Shown here: positions 38,422 to 46,366 of the stretch, piece by piece
How positions within the stretch are numbered: the stretch's first letter is position 1
How the letters are laid out: each line of letters opens with the position of its first letter
From: Halorhodospira halochloris
Lineage (GTDB): Bacteria; Pseudomonadota; Gammaproteobacteria; Nitrococcales; Halorhodospiraceae
Reading direction: 5' to 3'
Length of the DNA stretch: 64,000 nt
Assembly: GCF_002356555.2 (NCBI RefSeq)
Contig: NZ_AP017372.2
Coordinates: 2,086,501 to 2,150,500 of the forward strand
Translations under genes and position numbers: made by a program
Notes under the pieces: model-generated
Seen by the model: the letters and a program-made list of their open reading frames with translations, nothing else
Databases searched by the model: none
What the model was told of the DNA's origin: nothing

Positions 38422-38699
38422 ATGAGTGAAAAAAAACCCAAAAAAAACACCACTCTCGGGACTGGCACCGTGCAGATATTGTAGCCGAGCTGCGCAAATC
38501 CGGATGGAGCCTGCGCCGCCTTGCGATTCACCACGGCTACTCATCGCCGACCACGCTTACTACGGCTCTTACGCGGCCATGGCCCAAGGGCGAGCGCTTG
38601 ATCGCATCTGCTATCGGAGTAGATCCGGCTACGATATGGCCAAGTCGCTACATTGCTAATGGTACCACTCAAAAGTCTAGCAATCACCGAAAAAAGTAA
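38422..38699 (+). CDS. Ner/Nlp-like DNA-binding protein requiring -1 frameshift
   Basis: The downstream frame encodes DWHRADIVAEL, RPWPKGERLIA and ATIWPSRY, which closely match Mu Ner / E. coli Nlp helix-turn-helix proteins. It has no start codon of its own. The only ATG (38422) opens a 20-codon frame beginning MSEKKPKKN. A -1 slip on the A AAA AAC heptamer (38442-38448) would join the two into a 92-residue protein. Two A8 runs are present, so a one-base indel or a sequencing error is the alternative. Ner proteins negatively regulate early phage transcription; here the gene faces a repressor gene. Confidence 0.65.
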
Positions 38700-38796
38700 T
38701 CGAGCAACAACATGGCCATTGTGCAGTGCAGCACTAGAATCGACTTCAAGGTGCAAGAACTACCACTGTTTGCTGTCCCTTGCTGCTAAATAGCTT

Positions 38797-38868
38797 GACA
38801 CCAGGGATTGACCCACTTTGCCCTCCACACCAGGGCAGTTGAGTGGCTCCGGGGAATCTTGTAGAGGC
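38797..38868. repeat. Palindromic element P10 (half copy)
   Basis: Only the 3' portion remains: a decayed core (CCAGGGATTGACCC), then CTCCACACCAGGGCAGTTGA and GTGGCTCCGGGGAATCTTGT, ending AGAGGC. The rest of 38700-38949 contains nothing recognised. Confidence 0.75.
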
Positions 38869-38949
38869 ACCCAACAGCTTGTGGCTAGACGGAGGGGGGG
38901 AGCCGCCTAGCCGTTAATTGATTTACCTAGCTCTTTACTCTAGGAACGG

Positions 38950-39258
38950 TCAAAATCCTTCCATCATGTCGTCCATTTGCTGTTGAATATCACCCATCAT
39001 GGCTGTAGCTATATCATCCGCCACCTCTGGACATTGCTCGGCCACCCCTTGCTCTATTGTTGCCATATCAAGCTGCTCTTGTTCTATGCGCGCTTCGATA
39101 TCGCCAATAGCTGCTTGCAGCTCTTGACTATCCATTTCATCAATTGAATGGCCAATATCACAGAAATCGCTTATAACTTGATCTTCCGGACTGCCGCAGC
39201 CAGCAAGCAGAGCTAGCGAAGAGCAAACCCCAAACGCAACAGCAACTGTTTTTTTCAT
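38950..39258 (-). CDS. Small lipoprotein
   Basis: A 102-residue predicted lipoprotein: signal peptide MKKTVAVAFG with lipobox LLAGC (Cys21), then an acidic, helical mature part with one further Cys pair and a Met-rich end (MMGDIQQQMDDMMEGF). AGGAG lies 8 bp before the ATG. Function unknown; conserved family not recognised. Confidence 0.7.
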   Translation of the reverse strand: MKKTVAVAFGVCSSLALLAGCGSPEDQVISDFCDIGHSIDEMDSQELQAAIGDIEARIEQEQLDMATIEQGVAEQCPEVADDIATAMMGDIQQQMDDMMEGF

Positions 39259-39419
39259 CGTCTCGGCTCCTTTTCCAGCCTATTTAGCTTTGATAGTGCA
39301 TTTGCAAACCGACATATACTTATGTATACAAACGCACGCACGAGAGGGTACATCAGCAACCCCACAGAACTCCACCGATAGCCTCCACAACCGAATACCA
39401 AGCCCGGGAGAAGAGCTAG

Positions 39420-40052
39420 ATGCCAGTTGATTACGACTACATAAAAGATGGTGCGGCTATTTATACCAAGTCATTTGCGACCATCCGCGCTGAGGCGCAG
39501 CTCGACCGCTTTACCAGCGATGAGTCAAGGGTAGCGGTGCGTATAATCCACTCCTGTGGCATGGTAGAAGTGGCTGACAAAATCTCTTTCACCACTGGAG
39601 CCACTCGGAGCGGACAGAACGCCTTGCTCGCCGGCAAACCTATCCTTTGCGACAGCAAGATGGTAGCCAATGGCATCATCCGCAGCCGCCTGCCTGCTGA
39701 TAACGAAATAATCTGCACGCTCAGCGACCCAAGAGTTCCAGGGCTTGCCGAGAAGATCGGCAATACCCGCTCCGCAGCCGCCCTCGATCTTTGGGGGGAA
39801 AAGCTTGATGGTGCTGTTGTCGCTATTGGTAACGCCCCTACTGCCCTTTTCCGCCTGCTTGAGCTGATCGATTCTGGTGCTCCTCGGCCTGCTATAGTTA
39901 TAGGAATGGCGGTAGGCTTCGTTGGTGCGGTCGAGTCAAAAGAAGCTCTAGCGGCGCGCCCTGAACTGGAGTCGGTTATCATCCATGGTCGGCAAGGAGG
40001 CAGCGCTATGGCAGTGGCAACTGTCAATGCTCTTGCCAGCAGCCAAGAATGA
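39420..40052 (+). CDS. cobH: Precorrin-8X methylmutase (CobH/CbiC)
   Basis: A 210-residue enzyme that moves the C-11 methyl to C-12, converting precorrin-8X to hydrogenobyrinate (or the cobalt form) in cobalamin synthesis. Family motifs are IIHSCGMVEVAD (catalytic His about 43), ILCDSKMVANGI, IGNAPTALFRLLEL and GMAVGFVGAVESKE. A good GGGAG ribosome site precedes the ATG. It stands alone here, without other cob genes, and no cobalamin riboswitch was recognised in the 160-bp leader. Confidence 0.93.
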   Translation: MPVDYDYIKDGAAIYTKSFATIRAEAQLDRFTSDESRVAVRIIHSCGMVEVADKISFTTGATRSGQNALLAGKPILCDSKMVANGIIRSRLPADNEIICTLSDPRVPGLAEKIGNTRSAAALDLWGEKLDGAVVAIGNAPTALFRLLELIDSGAPRPAIVIGMAVGFVGAVESKEALAARPELESVIIHGRQGGSAMAVATVNALASSQE

Positions 40053-40070
40053 CGGCGCTACCACTAGGAA

Positions 40071-40218
40071 ACCTCTGACAGCTCCCTCCGGAGTCGTTCC
40101 ACTGCCTCGGTGTGGAGGTCTTTGCGTCGTGTATGGCGCCATGAAGCTTCCAGGGATGGATTCACAGCGTCCCCCACACCGGGGCAGTGGAACGACTCCG
40201 GAGGGAGCTGTCAGAGGT
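40071..40218. repeat. Palindromic element P11
   Basis: Arms CTCCGGAGTCGTTCCACTG type: copy-specific GGAGTCGTTCCACTG is mirrored by CAGTGGAACGACTCC, with outer ACCTCTGACAG/CTGTCAGAGGT. The core has diverged on one side (TTTGCGTCGTGTATGG). It lies between the convergent cobH and outer-membrane-like genes. Confidence 0.93.
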
Positions 40219-40224
40219 ACCTAC

Positions 40225-40938
40225 CTAAAACTGCACCGGCTGAATACCAACCCCAAAAGCCCAGCCACCCTCGCCGCTCTCTTCATTTTCGATCCAGCTA
40301 GCGTCGACTGTGACCTGGTCATCGAAGATCACCGCGCGCAAACCAGTCTGCCAAGCAGGATCGTCACCTCCGGTAGAAAAGATCTCGGCAACCCCCTCAA
40401 ACGGGCCGCCCAGACCGCCCTCTACTGCCAACCCCCAAAAGCCATCTGCATCATTATCGTCATGATCGTAGACGCCGCCGAGATTGACGTGGAGAAAGAC
40501 CCGCTCATTGGCAAAGCCTTCGGTGTAGGGCACAAGCAGAAAGCTTTCTGCTATCTCCTCGTTATCCCTATCGTATTCAAAGCCGCCAAAGAGCCCTACG
40601 CCATACCCATGTGGATCAAGACTACGCAGCAACCATTTGCCCTCTAAGACGTAGTTCTCCTGCGCTTTATTTCGTAAAGACTCTACCTCGGCGGTGACCT
40701 GCCAGTTGCCCTGCAGCCGTGTAGTGGCATTAGCAAAGGTGGCCTTATCCTTGTCGCTATGCCAAATCTCCGACTCAATAGCGTTGGGCGCGATTAAATC
40801 GGCATCTTCAACCTCGTATTGCCCGGCTGCATGGAGCATCGTCGGTAGCATTAGTGCAGGCAGCAAAGCTGCCTGCCAGGCACTGGACAGCGTCTGTGGT
40901 GACCGCCACAACCGTATCTGCTTGTGTTCTTTTGTCAT
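40225..40938 (-). CDS. Predicted outer-membrane/periplasmic protein
   Basis: A 237-residue protein with a signal peptide ending at LHAAG (about residue 38). The rest alternates polar and aromatic residues in beta-strand style and ends in Phe (QPVQF), suggesting a small outer-membrane beta-barrel. Many Asp/Glu residues. AGGGAG lies before the ATG. It is 25 bp downstream of mgtE and probably co-transcribed with it. A degraded copy of its 3' end lies at about 48.0 kb. Confidence 0.65.
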   Translation of the reverse strand: MTKEHKQIRLWRSPQTLSSAWQAALLPALMLPTMLHAAGQYEVEDADLIAPNAIESEIWHSDKDKATFANATTRLQGNWQVTAEVESLRNKAQENYVLEGKWLLRSLDPHGYGVGLFGGFEYDRDNEEIAESFLLVPYTEGFANERVFLHVNLGGVYDHDDNDADGFWGLAVEGGLGGPFEGVAEIFSTGGDDPAWQTGLRAVIFDDQVTVDASWIENEESGEGGWAFGVGIQPVQF

Positions 40939-40963
40939 GATTAACTCCCTGAATATTTGCGTA

Positions 40964-42046
40964 TTATGCCTCTATGCCCAACAGCCAGGCGGCCAGGCTG
41001 AAATAGATCAGTAGGGCACTGAAGTCTTTGATGGTAGTGATAAAGGGGTCAGCACCCGGAGCATGATCGAAGCCGAGCTTGAGCAGCACCCAGGGCAAGA
41101 GAAAACCCAAGACGCAGGCCAAGACCACTGCAGCGAATAGAGACAAGCCGATGACCGGCCCCAGCATAGGCATATCGTTAGGCAGTCCCTGCCAGAAATA
41201 GGCAATCAAGCCACCAGCAAGACCCAATACTGCGCCGAGCATCACGCCGACTGCTAACTCACGGAGTATGTGGTAACGGAAGAAGCGTTCCAAGCGGATA
41301 TGACCCAGGGCAACCCCGCGGGCGAAGATAGTTGAAGACTGGGTACCTACATTACCTCCCATATCCATGATTACCGGCACGAATATGGCTAGAGCCACCA
41401 GCGCTTCAAGCACACCTTCAAAGTGCTCGACTACCCCGCCTACAGCCATACCGCCGGCCAATGCTACGCACAAGAAAGCGAGTCGAACCCCAAATGGGTA
41501 CTTCAATGATCCCTGGGTCAGCCGTTCGCTACGGACAATCTCTTGCGCCCGGGTAAGGCTGCCGACCCCGGCCTTTTTGTAAACGTCCTCCGAGGCCTCT
41601 TCCTCAAGCACATCCATTGCATCGTCGAAGCGAATAATGCCAGCCAGGTGGTGCTGCTCATCCAGCACAGGCAGTATTGGTAGATCGCGCCGCTGCAACA
41701 GTCGAGCCGCCTGTTCGCGGTCTTCGTCATTATATACGTAGAGGTCTGCTCCCGTTGCTAGCTCCTTGGCGCTGACTTGGGGATCGCTACGCAGTGCTTC
41801 AGCCAGGCGGACAAACCCTTGATAGCGGTTGTCGCTATCAATCACACAGACTACCGCGGTTACTTGAGCATCTAACGAGCTATTGCGCACCTGCTCGATT
41901 ATGTCGGCGGCAGTCTTATCGGAAGTCACTGCTAGGTAATCATCGTGCATTACCTCATGCACCGGGTTGTGAGTCGTTATACCATGCGCATCAATAGCGC
42001 TCGCTATACCGACACTATGAATCTCAGTCATGCTGTTATTAGTCAT
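40964..42046 (-). CDS. mgtE: MgtE-family magnesium transporter (short form)
   Basis: A 360-residue Mg2+ channel/transporter. It has tandem CBS domains (about 25-150), a connecting helix, then the five-helix pore domain (about 180-358) with PVIMDMGGNVGTQSS, the MgtE signature near the ion path. The superhelical N-domain of longer MgtE proteins is absent. AGGGAG lies 8 bp upstream of the ATG. A terminator-like stem and a long conserved leader element lie upstream (42.1-42.5 kb), suggesting attenuation control. Confidence 0.92.
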   Translation of the reverse strand: MTNNSMTEIHSVGIASAIDAHGITTHNPVHEVMHDDYLAVTSDKTAADIIEQVRNSSLDAQVTAVVCVIDSDNRYQGFVRLAEALRSDPQVSAKELATGADLYVYNDEDREQAARLLQRRDLPILPVLDEQHHLAGIIRFDDAMDVLEEEASEDVYKKAGVGSLTRAQEIVRSERLTQGSLKYPFGVRLAFLCVALAGGMAVGGVVEHFEGVLEALVALAIFVPVIMDMGGNVGTQSSTIFARGVALGHIRLERFFRYHILRELAVGVMLGAVLGLAGGLIAYFWQGLPNDMPMLGPVIGLSLFAAVVLACVLGFLLPWVLLKLGFDHAPGADPFITTIKDFSALLIYFSLAAWLLGIEA

Positions 42047-42110
42047 GGCAAAATCTCCCTCTCGAGTCTTTATCTCGCTGTCGAGATATTTTTGATAAAA
42101 AAGAGCCCGA

Positions 42111-42162
42111 GGGGGTTTTTGTCTAAATTAAGCAGATCTTGCATACTTAGACAAAAATCCCC
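42111..42162 (-). terminator. Terminator-like stem-loop in the mgtE leader
   Basis: 16-nt arms (GGGGATTTTTGTCTAA / TTAGACAAAAACCCCC on the minus strand, one mismatch) are followed after 8 nt by TTTTTT. It lies between the conserved leader element and the mgtE start. The upstream arm recurs at the decayed duplicate (about 48075-48103). Confidence 0.55.
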
Positions 42163-42221
42163 TAACACCCCTGATTTATCAGGAGCTAAAATAGACCCTT
42201 TAATGACGTAGCACAGACCAA

Positions 42222-42481
42222 TTTATCTGCAGCAAAACAGCCTAAACAGGCACACGCTGCAGATAGTTATATCCGCTGCCACGACTTACACTCTGAATGT
42301 CTTGAGGAGATCCCCAGGTCGGCGCCTGACCTGGAGGCACTAATCCGCGAGGGAGGGAGGCTTCAGGCAGGCTTTCCGACCCGGCAAGCTCCGTCAAAAC
42401 GGTGTGCTCGGGTCCAATTTGTACTTCGACTACTCGGGTCGTCCATCAGCGCTTTTCTGGTTACCTCCTTAGATTTCCAAA
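42222..42481 (-). ncRNA. Candidate structured leader element of mgtE, copy 1
   Basis: About 260 nt conserved with a second copy at 48124-48368. On the minus strand, the orientation leading into mgtE, several stems can be drawn: GACCCG..CGGGTC enclosing CCGT..ACGG, and CCAGGTC/GACCTGG, whose second-copy equivalent is CCAGG/CCTGG with a changed loop. A 27-codon frame (42363-42446) is conserved between copies but lacks a well-spaced ribosome site. No match to the M-box was recognised. The rest of 42482-42779 holds no gene. It may be a regulatory RNA or leader peptide; function unproven. Confidence 0.4.
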
Positions 42482-42779
42482 TACCGCGCACAATCCTACT
42501 CAACCTTGTTGCATAACTCAAGGGGCCAAAGATGAAATTCTCTTTACAATTGACGACCGATGCGAATTAAGAGCGACAAACTTATTTCCGAGTAACAATG
42601 CGAAACTTCTGGGGATGCCCTATTTCTCATCACTTGTAACATCTTTACAGGACTACTCCTGAGGTTTGCCGTAGCCAGCACACGCAGTCAGCATAAGCAT
42701 AACTGAATTCGATTTAATTTGTAGTGATGTTTCGTCGAGTGATAAAGTCATATTTGATCGATACCAAAGCCCAACACTG

Positions 42780-45668
42780 ATGAGAACACGCCCTATGGAA
42801 ACTCGGAAGGGCTTTCCGAGGCAGGCTAGCCAGCACCAAGGTCCCAGTCAGGAGAGCATGGAGTTTAGGCTTGCGCTGCTCCAAGAAGTGGCTTGCGCAG
42901 GGTTCTGGGAGTACGACCTGTGCAGCGGGCAAGTGAAGGCTGATGTGCAATTATTTGCCCTTTACGGCAGTTCACCTTCGACAGATTCTGATACCGGCAA
43001 TACCGCTTCGTCTCTTGATGCTCTGCGCCAGCATGTCCACCCCGACGACCTACCTAGAGTTGAGATGCATTTGCGGGAGTTTTGCGAGCGCCCTCAACCA
43101 TGGAATTTGACTTACCGTATAATACGCAATGACGGACTTCTCCGGCATTTTCGCTCGGTGGGACGGGTGGAGAGCGATGCGCAAGGAGAGCCTCACCGAT
43201 TAATATGCCTTGAACAGGATATCACCGATTATCAGGAGACATTACAGGCGCTGCTCGAGCGCCAACGCCAACTCGATACCATTTTTTACCGAACAAGCAA
43301 AATCAGCCTGATCCAGGGCGGCCTAGACGGCGTAATCCAAGATGCCAGCCTGGGGGCAGAGGCACTATTTGGCTACCCGCGCGAAGAACTCATCGGACAG
43401 AGCGTAAACGTGCTCTACCCTGATGGGGAACAGAGTATCCCTGCCGACCTCATAGAACGTCTGCACCAAACCGGTCAGGAAGTAGCCGAAGAGGTTAGAC
43501 ACGTACACCGCTCCGGGACTGAGTTCCCGGCCCTGCTAAACCTAGTCCCAATCCATGATGAAGAACACCAATTGGTTGGCGTAATCGGAGTCTGCATGGA
43601 CCTTAGCGAGCAGGCAGCAGAGCGGGAGCGTTACCGCATGGCCCAAGAGGCAGCCCGATTTGGGATCTGGGAGTGGAATCCCGAGCACGACGAAGTCCAC
43701 TGGGACGAGGCTACCTGGCGCATGCTCGGTTACGATCTAACCTCGAAACAGCGACTAAGGTTTTCCGACTGGCGAGCACAGGTGCACCCCGAAGATCTGG
43801 CTGAGGTCGAGCCTGTAGTCCTGGAGCATATCAAGCAAGGCACCCCCTTCACCATCGAATATCGCTACTATCGCGCTGATGGCAGCTGGCTTTGGGTACA
43901 GGCGAGAGGCCAAATCGTCAAGCACACCCCGGATGGCCGACCACAGCTGCTGATAGGCACCCATGTCGAAATTGAGCAGCTTAAACATACTGAACATGAG
44001 CTGCGTCTGCGTGAACAAGAACTCCAGCAAGCGGCAATAATTTTCGAGGAGTCGCGAGAAGGGATTGTCATCGCTGACAGTGACGCCCGTATCATCACCA
44101 CCAACCGCGCCTTTACCGAGATTACCGGCTATCCCGAGGAGCAAGCCATAGGGTGGCGCCCGCAGGACCTACTGGAGTCTGGCTACCACGATGAAGCCTT
44201 TTTTGAGGCCCTGTGGCAGGCAGTAGATGAACTCGGCACATGGACCGGCGAGATGTGGGGGCGTCGCCGAGACGGGAAGATTTATTCCGAATGGACAACC
44301 ATCCGCAAGCTGCACGACGAGCAATACAACCAAACCTACTATGTAATCATCTTCGCCGAAACCACTGACATCAAGGAGTACCAGCAGCAGCTCGAGCACA
44401 TCCTGTATGTTGACCCACTAACCGAACTACCCAACCGCACGCTCTTTTGGAGCCGCCTGGAACAGGCCCTGCGCCAAAAACACAATAACAGTATATTGGC
44501 CGTACTCCTTGCAGATTTCCGCAGTTTTGGGGAACTCAATTACAGCCTGGGGCACGCGGCCGGTGATCACGCCCTCCGGCTCATCGGCAAGCGCTTTGGT
44601 GAGGCAGTGGACCAGACGGCTACCGTTGCCAGACTGAGTGGCGATGAGTTCGCAGTTCTGTTACCGCAACTTAGAAACCCAGACGAGGCAGCAATCGCCG
44701 CTGAACGGCTTCTAGCCACTGTGGAGGAACCGGTACCGTTTGATGGCACTGAGATTCCGCTCTCCATGTGCCTCGGCGTTGGCATTGCCGCACAGGAACC
44801 GGCCAGCGCCGCCACAATCATGGAGCAGGCCAACGCCGCCCTGCGTGAAGCCAAGCGCGAGGGCGTTGGATGCCGCTTCTACAGTGAGGAGCTTACGCAA
44901 CGTGCCCGCGACCATGTACAACTTGCCTCCGATATGCGCCGCGCACTTGATGCGGACCAATTTGTGATCCACTACCAACCGCAGGTAGACCTCGTCTCTG
45001 GCCGCTGGTGTGGCCTTGAAGCCCTCTTACGCTGGGATCACCCGGATCATGGACCTATTTCGCCAGCGCGTTTCATTCCGGTAGCCGAACGCAGCGGTCT
45101 CATTGGCCGCCTAGGGACATGGGTCCTTGAGCGAGCCTGCCGAGAATATCAGGAACTGCGCGCAAAGGGACACGACTGGGGCAGCGTGGCGGTCAACATA
45201 ACTGCGCCTGAACTGGCTGAACCGGCCTTCACTGACCGCGTGCTTGAGACCCTTGAGCGCACCTCGCTACCCCCGAGCTGCCTGGAATTGGAGATTACCG
45301 AAAGCCTCTGGGTCAACACAGATCCTAAGACCGTCGAGACCTTAGAGCGATTGCGCCGGCATGGTGTTTCGGTGGCGGTGGATGACTTCGGTACCGGCTA
45401 CTCGGCACTGAGCTACCTCAAGGACCTTCCCGTCGACAGGATCAAGATCGATCGCTCCTTCATTCACGCCTTGGAACACGAATCCCGCGCCACTACCATC
45501 ACCGATGCCATACTCGCCTTGGGCCAAAGCCTAGGACTGACCGTAGTCGCCGAGGGGATTGAAACTAGGGAGCAGGAGGCTTACCTGCGCGAGGCGGGGT
45601 GCGAAAGAGGACAAGGATTTTACTACGCCCGGCCGGCGCCTTTGGATGCACTGCTCTTATGCTGCTAA
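42780..45668 (+). CDS. Multi-PAS GGDEF-EAL c-di-GMP protein
   Basis: A 962-residue soluble protein with about four PAS/PAC domains (about 27-525), a GGDEF domain (about 540-695) and an EAL domain (about 715-955). The cyclase site reads SGDEF instead of GGDEF, so cyclase activity is doubtful. The phosphodiesterase site is intact (EALLRW, ESLW, DDFGTGYS, KIDRSFI, VAEGIE). Most likely a PAS-controlled c-di-GMP hydrolase. There is no clear ribosome site at the ATG; Met at codon 6 or 27 could be the true start. Confidence 0.9.
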   Translation: MRTRPMETRKGFPRQASQHQGPSQESMEFRLALLQEVACAGFWEYDLCSGQVKADVQLFALYGSSPSTDSDTGNTASSLDALRQHVHPDDLPRVEMHLREFCERPQPWNLTYRIIRNDGLLRHFRSVGRVESDAQGEPHRLICLEQDITDYQETLQALLERQRQLDTIFYRTSKISLIQGGLDGVIQDASLGAEALFGYPREELIGQSVNVLYPDGEQSIPADLIERLHQTGQEVAEEVRHVHRSGTEFPALLNLVPIHDEEHQLVGVIGVCMDLSEQAAERERYRMAQEAARFGIWEWNPEHDEVHWDEATWRMLGYDLTSKQRLRFSDWRAQVHPEDLAEVEPVVLEHIKQGTPFTIEYRYYRADGSWLWVQARGQIVKHTPDGRPQLLIGTHVEIEQLKHTEHELRLREQELQQAAIIFEESREGIVIADSDARIITTNRAFTEITGYPEEQAIGWRPQDLLESGYHDEAFFEALWQAVDELGTWTGEMWGRRRDGKIYSEWTTIRKLHDEQYNQTYYVIIFAETTDIKEYQQQLEHILYVDPLTELPNRTLFWSRLEQALRQKHNNSILAVLLADFRSFGELNYSLGHAAGDHALRLIGKRFGEAVDQTATVARLSGDEFAVLLPQLRNPDEAAIAAERLLATVEEPVPFDGTEIPLSMCLGVGIAAQEPASAATIMEQANAALREAKREGVGCRFYSEELTQRARDHVQLASDMRRALDADQFVIHYQPQVDLVSGRWCGLEALLRWDHPDHGPISPARFIPVAERSGLIGRLGTWVLERACREYQELRAKGHDWGSVAVNITAPELAEPAFTDRVLETLERTSLPPSCLELEITESLWVNTDPKTVETLERLRRHGVSVAVDDFGTGYSALSYLKDLPVDRIKIDRSFIHALEHESRATTITDAILALGQSLGLTVVAEGIETREQEAYLREAGCERGQGFYYARPAPLDALLLCC

Positions 45669-45715
45669 CTACTCCTTTTTCCTATACAAACCTACCCGGA
45701 GTTATCATCCACCCC

Positions 45716-45883
45716 GGCGTGGAGCAATCCTCGACAGCAGAGGAGATCAATCGCAACATCACCAATATCCGGGATGTCGCCAATGAGACCCAGAACAGCT
45801 TCGAGCGTGTCCAGCAAGCGGTCGAGAAACAAAAGAGGCTCGTTGAACAACTCAACGAGGAACTTGCGAGGATTCAGTTTTAG
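45716..45883 (+). pseudogene. Remnant of a methyl-accepting chemotaxis protein (C-terminus)
   Basis: The last 55 codons of an MCP signalling domain are readable (GVEQSSTAEEINRNI, then a coiled coil ending [11 protein letters not shown]). No upstream part is present, and the preceding bases belong to the c-di-GMP gene. A gene fragment left by deletion. Confidence 0.75.
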
Positions 45884-45906
45884 CAACGTCGAGAACTAAA
45901 CATAAT

Positions 45907-46362
45907 ATGAGAATATGGGTTGATGCCGATGCCTGTCCGGTGGTGATTCGCGAGATCCTCTTCCGGGCTGCCGAAAGGACTCGGGTGGAACTAATCCTAG
46001 TGGCTAACCACGCCATCCGCGTTCCGCCATCGCAGGTGATAAAATCCATACAGGTTGGCGCCGGATTCGATGTGGCCGACCACAAGATAGTACAAAGCGC
46101 CGCGCCAGGGGATCTGGTCGTGACCGCCGACATACCTCTGGCCGCTGAGATTATAGAGGCTGGCGCCCTAGCGCTGAACCCCCGCGGTGAATTGTATACC
46201 TCGGAGACCGTCAGGGAACGGCTTAACATGCGCGATTTCATGGACACCATGCGCGCTAGTGGAGTTGAGACCGGCGGAGCTGCAGCGCTTAGCCAGCGCG
46301 ACCGGCAAGCATTCGCTAATCAGCTAGATCGCATCCTCGCTCAGCGCGATAAAGACATATAG
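45907..46362 (+). CDS. yaiI: YaiI/YqxD family protein (UPF0178, DUF188)
   Basis: A 151-residue protein with the family N-terminus [15 protein letters not shown] and the GADFDVAD-like [13 protein letters not shown], plus [11 protein letters not shown]. The fold is PIN-like, suggesting nuclease ancestry, but no activity is established. Lone gene; its 3' end is 4 bp from the convergent Na/phosphate symporter. Confidence 0.9.
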   Translation: MRIWVDADACPVVIREILFRAAERTRVELILVANHAIRVPPSQVIKSIQVGAGFDVADHKIVQSAAPGDLVVTADIPLAAEIIEAGALALNPRGELYTSETVRERLNMRDFMDTMRASGVETGGAAALSQRDRQAFANQLDRILAQRDKDI

Positions 46363-46366
46363 CAGT

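Noticed and set aside
37803-39258. A complete prophage around the repressor/Ner pair
   Set aside because: Flanking genes are a membrane protein, a lipoprotein and a cobalamin gene; no phage structural, lysis or integration genes are present.
39301-39419. Possible cobalamin riboswitch before the precorrin-8X methylmutase gene
   Set aside because: No B12-box or the usual GCCACTG core could be found in the 160-bp leader.
42111-42481. M-box (ykoK) magnesium riboswitch upstream of mgtE
   Set aside because: The conserved M-box blocks are not recognisable; the element is kept as an unclassified candidate.
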